Assembly (NCBI GenBank): GCA_964505325.1
Contig: CAZDHT010000087.1
Span: forward strand, 1 to 17,468
Reading direction: 5' to 3'
Length of the DNA: 17,468 nt
From: CAZDHT01 sp964505325
Lineage (GTDB): Bacteria > Planctomycetota > PUPC01
A program made the translations under genes and the position numbers. Under the pieces are notes generated by a model, which was not told the DNA's origin, made no database searches, and was given only the letters and a program-made list of their open reading frames with translations. Of this stretch, positions 1-7,794 are shown in pieces (position 1 is the stretch's first letter; each line of letters starts with the position of its first letter).

Positions 1-296
1 GCCAACAGAGCGAACACAGCGAAGAAAGGCAGGCGGACCTCGGACAGGTTGCGCCGGAAGATGACGTACGCCGCCCACAGCGCGAACACGACGACCAGCA
101 GTACATCGCCGGGAGTGACGTGGATTCCGCCTTCGCGCTTCTCGTCCTTCGTCTCGACGATCTTGACGGTACCGTCGTCCTGTACCTGCTCCGCCTGCCG
201 GGTGACGGTCCGAGTCGTTCCGCCCACGTGAACGCCCCACTGGGTCGGCATGACGACGATAAGGGCCAGGGTGAGAATCCAGAGCAGATTCTTCAT
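1..296 (-). CDS. N-terminal part of a membrane protein (possible O-antigen ligase-like), cut by window edge
   Basis: About 98 residues are visible, starting with ATG (MKNLLWILTL...) and running off the left edge. Residues 3-16 are a hydrophobic first membrane segment. A charged, probably periplasmic stretch follows (TVKIVETKDEKREGG), then a second membrane segment from about residue 64 (VLLVVVFALWAAYVIF) and the start of a third. It lies 22 bp after the transporter stop codon, with a weak GGAAG upstream, so it is probably the last visible gene of locus A. The short N-terminal helix, polar loop and 'GDVLLVVV' entry into the next helix resemble O-antigen ligase/polymerase-like proteins as I recall them, but too little is present to assign a function. 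The reading frame is clear and the function is a guess. Confidence 0.6.
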   Translation of the reverse strand, partial: MKNLLWILTLALIVVMPTQWGVHVGGTTRTVTRQAEQVQDDGTVKIVETKDEKREGGIHVTPGDVLLVVVFALWAAYVIFRRNLSEVRLPFFAVFALL

Positions 297-318
297 GTCT
301 TGTCTTCCAGGGGCGATG

Positions 319-2439
319 TCATTGCTCGGGCGGCGCCGTCGCCAGGTGTTGGCTCTTCAACGCAATCCGCAGACAGGTGAAGAAGCCGCCGAAGAGCAGG
401 ACCGTCCCCAGCGCGGCCATCGCCGCGACATCGGGCTTGTTGAGCCAGACCATGAACACGCCAAACACAACGCCCGCGGCCGCCAGCCACAGGAACTTGG
501 TCCAGTTCCTGCCCAGCGCGAGCGCGATCGCGACGAGCGTCACGTATACGCCCCACCCGGCCACGTCCACGGACCATGGCAGCACTGTATCGTAGCCCCC
601 GTACGACGCCTTCATCTCGTCGATGAAGCTCTTGCCCAGCAGGAAGACCAGGACGGCGGGGGTGATGTACTTGATGAACAGTTCAAACCATCCGCCCAGC
701 TTGATCTCGGACCGTTCATTGACGAACTCCTCGATCTCGTGATGGCGGAAGAAATAGGCAACGGCGATGCACTCCAGCAGCCCGACGACGGCCAAGCCAT
801 AGCTGTTCATCCAGTGGTCCACGATATCGAGCCACATCATCCCGGACGACGTGGCGAACAACAACGTGCAGCAGAAGCCGATGAGGCAGAACGCTGCGGT
901 GACAAGCGGCTTGCTGGCGCCGGGGAAGCGATCCCTGATCCCGGTGATCACCCCCTCCACGATGGAAAAGGCGGAGTCGATCCCAAGCAGCAGCAGACAC
1001 AGGAAGAAGGTGACGCCGATCACCCGGGCCCACACGCCCCCGATCTTGGCGATGGCGATGGGGTAGGTGATGAAGACCAGACCGGGCCCGGCGCCCCGGC
1101 CCGGGGCGAGAACGTCTTCGACTCTGGGCACGTTGCTGGCGACCGCCAGGTAGCCCAGGACGGAGAACACGGCAAAGCCGGCGAAGAAGCTGGTGGCGCA
1201 GTTGGCAAACGAGGTGATGAACGCGTTGTTGCTCACGTCCGAGTCCTTCGGCTTGTAGCTCGCGTAGGCGATCAGGATGCCGAAGCCCAGACTGAGCGAG
1301 AAGAAGATCTGGCCGTAGGCGGCCAGCCATACCCTGGATTGCGTGAGCATGTCCCACGTCGGCGTCAGGTAGTAGATGATGCCCCCCTTCGCCCCGTTGA
1401 GGGTGAGCCCGCGGACCAGCAGGACGCCCAGCAGTATCACGGGCAGAGAGACCGTCCACATCACCACCTTGCCGACGATTCGGACCCCCTTGAAGATGAT
1501 GAGGAAGATGGCGAGCCAGGTGACGCCACACCACAACGCGGCCTGCCAGGGCAGTTTGAACATGCTGCCAAGGTAGGAGATGCGCCTGGATTTGAGGTCC
1601 TTGATCTCCTTGTCCAAAGCGGCGCCGCGCCGTTCTTTCTCCTCGGAGGAGAGCTTCTTGTTGGCGTCAATGTCTGTCTTCAGGTCTCTCCGAGCCTCGA
1701 TCTGTCCGTCGAGTTTCGCGTTTTCGGCGCAGTAGGCCTTCCATTGCGGGATGGTGAAGCCGCCCAGGCATTCCTCGTGGAAATAGTTGCGCGCGTTGTC
1801 ATCCAACGACACGAAGTGCTTGCGTTTGTTCGCCGGCTCCAGCTTCTCCGCGTCCCTCTTGGCCTGCAACTCCTTCTCGCTGAGCAAGAGCACCTTGGTA
1901 CCCCACGCCGTCTGCGACCTGACGATCCCGCGCAGCCGCTCTCTGTGCGCCTCGAGTTTCTCCTTGTCTTCGCCTTCGGGCTCCTTGTACACGAGATAGA
2001 GGACCACCCGGTCCGGTGGAATGGTCTTTTCCTCCACGCCGACCGGCTGCTCGACCCGGACCGGCGCCGGGCGGGTCCACTCGAGGGTGGACGACGCGAC
2101 CCCGTAGTGCCAGGCCCACCCCATGATGGCCACGTAATAGAACGAGATCATCGAGCCGACCAGCAGTGCGAACCACCCCACCCAGCGGAACTTCTTGTTG
2201 ACCGCCGCGAGGGCGCCGGGCGCGCCCTTCTGGAACTTCTGGCCCAGGGTGTACTCGACGATCATCAGCGGAATGCCCGCGGTGATCAGCGCGATGAAGT
2301 ACGGGACCAGGAACGCCCCGCCGCCGTTCTTGGAGGCGATGTACGGGAACCGCCACACGTTGCCCAGCCCGACCGCGCTGCCGATCGCTGCCATAATGAA
2401 CGGCACCCGGCCGCCCCAGCGTTCTCTCTCGTTCGCCAT
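319..2439 (-). CDS. Neurotransmitter:sodium symporter (SLC6/LeuT-type) family transporter with large extracellular loop 2
   Basis: The protein has 706 residues, from an ATG preceded by AGGAGG; an in-frame ATG 63 bp further upstream lies inside the previous gene and has no such site. Family members import amino acids or related solutes with sodium. The unwound TM1 motif is at residues 20-33 (GSAVGLGNVWRFPY), followed by NGGGAF in TM2. TM6 has QIFFSLSLGFG (376-386), TM7 has NCATS (413-417) and TM8 has GIDSAF (486-491), the last matching the Na2-site Asp-Ser of animal SLC6 proteins. Y47, S381, N413 and S417 match the four chloride ligands of animal SLC6 carriers, where LeuT has a glutamate. Residues ~118-296 between TM3 and TM4 form an unusual charged, helical ~175-residue loop. 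The C-terminus has extra hydrophobic segments. Length is well above the 450-500 typical of bacteria. Substrate is unknown. Confidence 0.93.
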   Translation of the reverse strand: MANERERWGGRVPFIMAAIGSAVGLGNVWRFPYIASKNGGGAFLVPYFIALITAGIPLMIVEYTLGQKFQKGAPGALAAVNKKFRWVGWFALLVGSMISFYYVAIMGWAWHYGVASSTLEWTRPAPVRVEQPVGVEEKTIPPDRVVLYLVYKEPEGEDKEKLEAHRERLRGIVRSQTAWGTKVLLLSEKELQAKRDAEKLEPANKRKHFVSLDDNARNYFHEECLGGFTIPQWKAYCAENAKLDGQIEARRDLKTDIDANKKLSSEEKERRGAALDKEIKDLKSRRISYLGSMFKLPWQAALWCGVTWLAIFLIIFKGVRIVGKVVMWTVSLPVILLGVLLVRGLTLNGAKGGIIYYLTPTWDMLTQSRVWLAAYGQIFFSLSLGFGILIAYASYKPKDSDVSNNAFITSFANCATSFFAGFAVFSVLGYLAVASNVPRVEDVLAPGRGAGPGLVFITYPIAIAKIGGVWARVIGVTFFLCLLLLGIDSAFSIVEGVITGIRDRFPGASKPLVTAAFCLIGFCCTLLFATSSGMMWLDIVDHWMNSYGLAVVGLLECIAVAYFFRHHEIEEFVNERSEIKLGGWFELFIKYITPAVLVFLLGKSFIDEMKASYGGYDTVLPWSVDVAGWGVYVTLVAIALALGRNWTKFLWLAAAGVVFGVFMVWLNKPDVAAMAALGTVLLFGGFFTCLRIALKSQHLATAPPEQ

Positions 2440-2450
2440 CGCGCCCTCCT

Positions 2451-2966
2451 CTACTTCGTGCTTGTCAGCCCGGCCATTTCGGTGTCGATCTCCCACTTCC
2501 ACTTCGCATCGATGTCGTCTGCCAGGCAGCGCTTGAACGCCTTGGCCGCCTTCCGCCTGTCCCCCAGGGCCTTGAACGTCATTCCCAAGTGGAACCGGGC
2601 GTCGACGTCCATCGGGTCAAGCTTCAGAACGGTGAGGAACTCCGCCTTCGCCAGGTCGAAGGCCCCCGCCAGATAGTGGGTCAGGCCGCGTTTGAAGTGG
2701 TAGTCCTTCCGTTCCTTAACCGGCTTCCTTCGGAACTGTCTGGAGAGGTACGCGATGTGTGCGACCGAGTAGCACCAGGCGGCGGCGGCGCCGCCGCGGC
2801 ACAAGTCGCCCACGAACAACTCATCCATCACCCAAGCCGCGTATACGCCGTTGACCGCCAGCGCGAACAGCGCAAACGTGAGCAGCCCGCGCCAGTGCCG
2901 GCCGACGTACAGATGTCCGAGCCCCGGCACAAGAGCCAGGAGCAGGGCCTTCCACCGCTTGCCCAA
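2451..2966 (-). CDS. Small membrane protein with C-terminal TPR repeats
   Basis: The protein has 171 residues and starts at TTG. A stop codon lies three codons upstream in frame, and an AAGGGGG ribosome site precedes the TTG, so this start is nearly forced. Residues ~7-48 hold hydrophobic segments with the motif PGLGHLYVGRHWRG. This resembles the 'PGLGQxYxG' motif of TM2-like/DUF5683-like small membrane proteins. A further hydrophobic stretch lies at ~57-74. Residues ~88-150 form about two TPR units (HFKRGLTHYLAGAFDLAKAE and RFHLGMTFKALGDRRKAAKA), probably cytoplasmic or peripheral. It sits 27 bp after the TonB-VWA gene and 11 bp before the transporter, whose ribosome site overlaps its stop codon. 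It may be a scaffold in the locus A complex. No specific function is recognised. Confidence 0.85.
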   Translation of the reverse strand: MGKRWKALLLALVPGLGHLYVGRHWRGLLTFALFALAVNGVYAAWVMDELFVGDLCRGGAAAAWCYSVAHIAYLSRQFRRKPVKERKDYHFKRGLTHYLAGAFDLAKAEFLTVLKLDPMDVDARFHLGMTFKALGDRRKAAKAFKRCLADDIDAKWKWEIDTEMAGLTSTK

Positions 2967-2993
2967 CCGAATTCACCCCCTTGGTCCGGTGTC

Positions 2994-4748
2994 CTATTCG
3001 TACGGCGAGGCGAGCTTGTACCGCTTGCTCAGCCGCCGGATTTCGTCGAGCAACTCCCTCTTCTCGCCGAGGCGAGCGATACGCGAGGTCAGGTAGTGTA
3101 TCTTGCCGCGGGCCCATTCCCGCGCGATGGACCGGTCGGCGGCCAGGACCTCGGGCAGCGTCCGGGTGTACAGGAACTTCCTGCGGTCCTTGGTGCTGTC
3201 GCCGATGATCCGCACGGCGATCGTGTCGCCCGGCTCGCACCGGCCGTAGATCACGATCGGCCGGCCGGCGTACAGGTTCGGCGGGGTTTGCGGATACACC
3301 TGATCCACCTTGAAATTGCCGTACTGCGCCCGCAGGTTCATCAAGACGGGGTCCTTGAACTGCATCAGCAGGCCGAGGAGCGCGGCGTCGGCGGCGTCCG
3401 GCGACCTCGCCTTGACAAACACGCCCCGGTTGCGATACGCGAGCAGTTCGAGCAGGTAGCTGTTGGCCGTGGCGGCGCCGGGGTTGATGGCGAAGATGCT
3501 GTAGTTCGTCCGAGTGACCCGGGTGAGGTCGTTGACGATGTGCCGGATGTCCCGCATTCCAACAGTGGGGTTGCCATCGGTGACCAGGAAGATGTTGGTG
3601 GGGCGGAGGGCTTCTTCGCCCTTGGCGGGCAGATTGGCGATGACGTTTTTCAGCGCCGTATATACATCCGTCCGGATCTGCCCAGGCTCCCGGTGAATGG
3701 AGCGCGCGGCCTTCGCGATGTTTGCCGGTGTGGCGGGGACGAAGCTGTCGAACGCCTTGTATGATTGTTCGCTGAACCGGATGACGTTCAATCGGTCCCC
3801 GCGGTTCAGGCCCGCCGCGGCATTGGCGACGGCGACGCGCACCTTGTTCAGCATCCGAAGGCGGATGCTGGACGAGATGTCCACGACGAAGAGGACGTTC
3901 TTGGCGATGACGGGAAGCTTGAGCCCTCTCCGCTGCTGAATGGTCATTCGGAAAAAGCGGAACGTGCTGCCGGGCTCGGCGTACACGTCAATCTTGACAT
4001 CCAGCGGGAGCGGCTTCAGCGGCACGGGCCGGCCGTCGTCGGCAAACATCCCCTCGGCGTCCCGGTCGACGGCGACTGTGGTCAGCGCGGGCACCGAGAC
4101 CCCGTTCATCGGCGGCGGCTTCAACGAAAGTCGCGGCGCCGTGCCGGCGTCGAGAAGGCGGGTCCCCGTTCCGGGGATGGCGCTCACCAGTCCGCCGGGG
4201 TGATCCCGCAGCCTGGGCGTCGCGCCGGCCTGGACGGGCGGCAGCGGTTCCACGAGCCGGCCGGCCGGAATGTAGGTAACCTGTTCCTTGCCGGGCTCTA
4301 TGACTTCCAGCTCGCCGTTCCTCACGAACGCCTGGCTGCGGCCCGACAGCTTCGTCCGCGATACGAGCGGCAGTTCTTCCTCCGGGTATCTTGGCAGGGC
4401 TTTCATTTCCGGCACATCCTCGCGGGGGCCGGAGTCGCGGTACTGCGGAAACAGGTCAGCGGAAAGCTCGGGCGCACTCCGCATTGACAGGAGGTCGGCT
4501 TCCGACAGCTCCGGGACCATGGCGACGCGTTCGAGCGATTCGGCGCTGACGGTGCCGGCTTCGACCGTCAACGCGCGCTTGACCGGGCGCTCCGCCTCTC
4601 CCACCTCGAGCCAGCCGATGCGGTCAACCGCAGTCAGCCCAACCAAGTGAAGGAGCAGCGAGATGCAGAGCGGCGTTACGACCCACCGGCGCGACGCGGG
4701 GGCGACCGGCCTCAGTTCCCTCCGCAGTGGGTAGGCTACCTGCGGCAC
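2994..4748 (-). CDS. TonB-like membrane-anchored von Willebrand factor A domain protein
   Basis: The protein has 584 residues and starts at GTG, 5 bases after GGAGGAGGA. A single N-terminal membrane segment (about 23-42, PLCISLLLHLVGL) contains S30-x3-H34, the same spacing as the Ser-His pair in the TonB membrane helix that couples to ExbB/ExbD. A proline- and charge-rich periplasmic linker follows to about 250. The VWA domain (about 284-460) has an intact metal-binding site: DISSS (D290, S292, S294), T360 and D391 in TDG. The C-terminal region (541-584) ends like VIT/ITIH-type VWA proteins (AREWARGKIHYLTSRI, SKRYKLASPYE). It lies 18 bp after the TPR gene, in the same operon as ExbB and ExbD. 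I infer a TonB-analogue that passes motor force to a metal-dependent adhesion domain in the periplasm. No TonB C-terminal domain is seen. Confidence 0.9.
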   Translation of the reverse strand: MPQVAYPLRRELRPVAPASRRWVVTPLCISLLLHLVGLTAVDRIGWLEVGEAERPVKRALTVEAGTVSAESLERVAMVPELSEADLLSMRSAPELSADLFPQYRDSGPREDVPEMKALPRYPEEELPLVSRTKLSGRSQAFVRNGELEVIEPGKEQVTYIPAGRLVEPLPPVQAGATPRLRDHPGGLVSAIPGTGTRLLDAGTAPRLSLKPPPMNGVSVPALTTVAVDRDAEGMFADDGRPVPLKPLPLDVKIDVYAEPGSTFRFFRMTIQQRRGLKLPVIAKNVLFVVDISSSIRLRMLNKVRVAVANAAAGLNRGDRLNVIRFSEQSYKAFDSFVPATPANIAKAARSIHREPGQIRTDVYTALKNVIANLPAKGEEALRPTNIFLVTDGNPTVGMRDIRHIVNDLTRVTRTNYSIFAINPGAATANSYLLELLAYRNRGVFVKARSPDAADAALLGLLMQFKDPVLMNLRAQYGNFKVDQVYPQTPPNLYAGRPIVIYGRCEPGDTIAVRIIGDSTKDRRKFLYTRTLPEVLAADRSIAREWARGKIHYLTSRIARLGEKRELLDEIRRLSKRYKLASPYE

Positions 4749-4766
4749 ACTCCTCCTCCGCGCAGA

Positions 4767-7373
4767 CTACTTCTTCTGGATCGAGCCGTCCGCCGTGGCC
4801 ACGTAGCCCAGCGGACGGAGCCCCTTCTTTGCCTGGGCGGCCCATTTCGAGCCGGCGTAGCGCTTGAGGAGCTGCTCCCAGAACTTCACCGCCTCGTCCA
4901 AATCTTTCAACAGGACGTTGGCCCTGCCCGCGAAATAGAGCGCCTCCGGGGTAAAGACCTTGTCATCATACAGCAGGCCGATCTCGGCGAAGTACCGTGC
5001 AGCGGCTGCGTATTCACCCCGGGCGAAACTGATGTGGCCCAGCTTGGTGACGGACGCGACCTTGAGCAGCCCGGTGCCTTTGCGCGACACCTGGAGGTAG
5101 AGGTCGGCGGCTGCGTTGTCGGTGTTGCTCTCCCGGTAGAGCGCTTCGGCCTTGACGAACTTGGTCTGCAGCGCGAGCTTGCTGTCCGGAGACTGCTTGA
5201 GAAGCTGGTCGCAATACCTGACGACCGACTTGTTGTCGGGCGGCTTGAGCTCGGCGTGGAGCAGCGCGAGCTGATGGAGCGCCTCGACGGCTCTCTTTGA
5301 CTTCAAGTTCCGGAGCACCGCCTCGAAGGCGCGGATGGCCGACCCGGGGTCGCCGTGCTCCCGGAAGTGGGTGCCTGTCCAGAAATAGACCGATTCCAGC
5401 CGCAGCATCGCCGGCTTGCGCGTCATGATGCCCAGGAAGCCCTCGGCCGCCTTCTGGAACGATGCGGTGGAGTCCTTTCCCAGCTTGTCGGCCTGCCGTT
5501 CGAGCAGCTTCTTCTGGTCCCCTTTTGCCGCCTTGGCTTTGGCGGCCAGTTCCGCAGCCTGCGCGGCCTGGTTCTCGCCCAGGTTGTAGCAGCACTCCGC
5601 CAAGCCGAGGAGGGTCTCATCACGGTGGGGGCCCTTCAGCCCGAGACTGGAGCGCCACGCCTTCTCGGCAGCGGCGTACTCCTTGACCGCGCCGGCGGCG
5701 TCCCGCTTCTCGGCGAGCGCATCGCCACGAATCCGGTGGTGCCGTCCCAACCAGTAGAACACGGTGCCGACGTAGCGGCCATTCGGGTATTTCGCGGCGT
5801 ACTGTGTAAACGCGGCGGCCATGTCGTCGAACCGCGACATCTTTGCGTAGCACACGCCGCGCTGATACATCACCTCCTCGACCTCGGGGCCGGTCGGCTT
5901 CGCCGCCAGGTACTTGTCGTATCGGTCCACGGCTTCCTTGTACTTCCCGGCCGTCTGGTAGAGCGCGCCTGCGCTGAGCAGCGCCGAGACCTTCTTGACG
6001 TGTTCCCCAGCCTTGGCAAGAAAAACGTCGTACGCGCGGGCCGCATCTTCCCGCTTGTTCTGCTTGTGGCTGGAGTACGCGATGCGGTAAAGGGCGTCCG
6101 CGTAGTTCGGGTCCTTCGGGCCGATCTGCCCGTAGTGCGCGACGGCGTTCGGGTAGTCGCCCAGCCGGAGGTACCCTTCCGCGGCCATGAACGTGACCTG
6201 GGCGACCCACTTGCTGGCGGGGAACAGGCGTCGGAAGTTGACGCAGCTCGCCACGAGCTTCTTGGCAGACTTGCCGCCGAGGCGGTAGTAGCTCCAGCAC
6301 AGTTTGTAGGCGCCGTCTTCGGCCATCGCGCCCTGCTTGACCCTGGCCAGCAGCCCGGCGAACGCGCCGGCCGCCTCGGCGAACCCGCCCTGATTGAAGC
6401 TGGACAGTCCGACGATATAGAGGCACTGCTCGGGGATCTTCAGCGACTTGTTCGCGGGCGTTTCCTGAAATCCAGCCAACAGGGCCTTGCACACCTTGGC
6501 GGCCTCGGGGTATCTCTTGAGGCCGAACAGCGCCCTCCCCTTCCCCAGCGCGGCCCGGTCCTTGTACTGGCCTTTGGGATTGAGTTTTGCGTAGGCGGCC
6601 AGGGCTGGAGCGAATTGCCTTAACGCGAGCCGCGCGTCCCCGAGCCGCAGCCACATTTCCTCCTGCGTCGGAGAGCCGGCGTAGTCCTTGAGGAGCATAT
6701 CCAGCGTGGCCGCGTGATCGGCGACCTTGCTCAGCTTCAAATGCGCGTCTGCCAGCACGATCAGGGCGTACTGCCGCAGCGGGTTCGCCTTGGGCGCCTT
6801 GGCGACGACTGCCAGGTGTCTGACAGCCTCCGCATGCTGGCCGAGGTCGTAATACGACCGGCCGAGAAAATGGTGCATTGGGATCTTGAGATCCGCCCGG
6901 ACCTTGAGCTTGGACAGCGCCAGCAGGTCGGCGACGGCGCCCTTGCTGTCGCCGAAGATGTAGCGCAGGTGCCCCGAGCGAAAGAGGCCATCCTGGCTGC
7001 GCTTGCCGCTGGGGAACTGCTTGCGGAGCGTGATGAGTTCCGCGAGGGCCTTCTTCTGGTTCTTCTCGCCGCCGAGGTTGAAGTACGAGAGCGCCAGCTT
7101 GTAGCGCGCCTCCTCGCACCGGGGGTCCTGGGGGAACTCCTTGAGGAATTGGCGGTAAACCGGCGCGGCCGTCTTGTACACCTTGATCTTGAAGAGCGAT
7201 TCGGCCAGATCAAACTGCCGATCGGCCTCGGTTTCTTTCTTGGGCTCTTGGGCTTGCGCCGGCAGGGCGCAGAGGAGCGACAAAAGCACGAGCACAACCC
7301 CCCAGGCCGTGCTCGTCCTCCCCGCCAAAGGCATCGGGCGTCGACGGCTATTTGATCGAGCTCTTTCCTTCAT
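4767..7373 (-). CDS. Large secreted TPR-repeat protein
   Basis: The protein has up to 868 residues, with a signal peptide (hydrophobic core about residues 24-38, cleavage likely after AQA at 41). The rest is TPR-like helical hairpins, about 20 by eye, such as AEGYLRLGDYPNAVAHY and ALYFAGRANVLLKDLDEAVK. The start is uncertain. ATG 7373 overlaps exbD by 26 bases and has a weak GTGAG site; ATG 7334 gives a more typical signal peptide but has no visible ribosome site. TPR proteins of this kind are protein-interaction scaffolds. The position between ExbD and a TonB-like gene recalls CpoB/YbgF of Tol-Pal and the BamD-like TPR proteins. A periplasmic or outer-membrane-associated partner of the motor is inferred. 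No enzymatic motif is seen. Confidence 0.9.
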   Translation of the reverse strand: MKERARSNSRRRPMPLAGRTSTAWGVVLVLLSLLCALPAQAQEPKKETEADRQFDLAESLFKIKVYKTAAPVYRQFLKEFPQDPRCEEARYKLALSYFNLGGEKNQKKALAELITLRKQFPSGKRSQDGLFRSGHLRYIFGDSKGAVADLLALSKLKVRADLKIPMHHFLGRSYYDLGQHAEAVRHLAVVAKAPKANPLRQYALIVLADAHLKLSKVADHAATLDMLLKDYAGSPTQEEMWLRLGDARLALRQFAPALAAYAKLNPKGQYKDRAALGKGRALFGLKRYPEAAKVCKALLAGFQETPANKSLKIPEQCLYIVGLSSFNQGGFAEAAGAFAGLLARVKQGAMAEDGAYKLCWSYYRLGGKSAKKLVASCVNFRRLFPASKWVAQVTFMAAEGYLRLGDYPNAVAHYGQIGPKDPNYADALYRIAYSSHKQNKREDAARAYDVFLAKAGEHVKKVSALLSAGALYQTAGKYKEAVDRYDKYLAAKPTGPEVEEVMYQRGVCYAKMSRFDDMAAAFTQYAAKYPNGRYVGTVFYWLGRHHRIRGDALAEKRDAAGAVKEYAAAEKAWRSSLGLKGPHRDETLLGLAECCYNLGENQAAQAAELAAKAKAAKGDQKKLLERQADKLGKDSTASFQKAAEGFLGIMTRKPAMLRLESVYFWTGTHFREHGDPGSAIRAFEAVLRNLKSKRAVEALHQLALLHAELKPPDNKSVVRYCDQLLKQSPDSKLALQTKFVKAEALYRESNTDNAAADLYLQVSRKGTGLLKVASVTKLGHISFARGEYAAAARYFAEIGLLYDDKVFTPEALYFAGRANVLLKDLDEAVKFWEQLLKRYAGSKWAAQAKKGLRPLGYVATADGSIQKK

Positions 7374-7794
7374 TGACGCTCACGAACGAGACGTTCCTCA
7401 GTTTGGCGGCCGTGCATGCGTCGATGACCTGCACGACGTTCTGGTACTGCGACCTGCCATCCGCCCGGATAATCACAGACACGGGAGCCGAGCGGGCGGA
7501 TTGTGCGACGTTGATCAGGACCCTGCGAAGCTTCTCGATGGAGTACCGCTGGTTGTTGATCCAGATCTGCCCCTTGCGGGTGATGTTGACGACGATGTCC
7601 AGCTTCTCCCTCGGCCTCACGATCGCCGCGGTGGTCTTTGGCAGCTCGATCGGGGTTTCGCTTTCCTGGGCCCTTTCCTGCGCCACCAGGGCGCCGGTAA
7701 CCACGAAGAAGATCAGCAGAATAAACAGGATGTCGACGAGCGGGGCGAGCTGGAACGAATCCTCGCGGGATTCGAATGCCTGGCGGAAGTTCAT
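7348..7794 (-). CDS. ExbD/TolR-family biopolymer transport protein (locus A)
   Basis: The protein has 148 residues. A short cytoplasmic N-terminus leads into one membrane helix with LAPLVDILFILLIFF, where D21 is the conserved proton-binding aspartate of ExbD/TolR. The periplasmic domain (about 60-143) has the family pattern: a strand ending ITRKGQIWINNQ, then a helix, VSVIIRADGRSQYQNVV, and IDACTAAKLRNVSFVSV. The ATG overlaps the exbB stop codon as ATGA, which suggests translational coupling, and the ribosome site lies inside the end of exbB. With ExbB it should form the inner-membrane proton channel of the locus A motor. The family is certain. Whether it is Ton-, Tol- or motility-type cannot be told from sequence alone. 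Confidence 0.95.
   Translation of the reverse strand: MNFRQAFESREDSFQLAPLVDILFILLIFFVVTGALVAQERAQESETPIELPKTTAAIVRPREKLDIVVNITRKGQIWINNQRYSIEKLRRVLINVAQSARSAPVSVIIRADGRSQYQNVVQVIDACTAAKLRNVSFVSVNEGKSSIK

Noticed and set aside
2440..2502. Upstream extension of the transporter to ATG 2502
   Set aside because: The extension overlaps the preceding gene and is polar. ATG 2439 has AGGAGG at the right distance and begins the conserved N-terminus.
250..2676. 808-codon open frame on the plus strand
   Set aside because: It lies antisense to the clear transporter gene. Its translation is rich in Asp, Gly, Arg and His with no domain pattern, as expected from the opposite strand of GC-rich coding DNA.
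5355..6623. Long plus-strand open frame opposite the large TPR gene
   Set aside because: The minus-strand frame has a signal peptide and clear TPR repeats. The plus-strand product has no ribosome site or recognisable domain.
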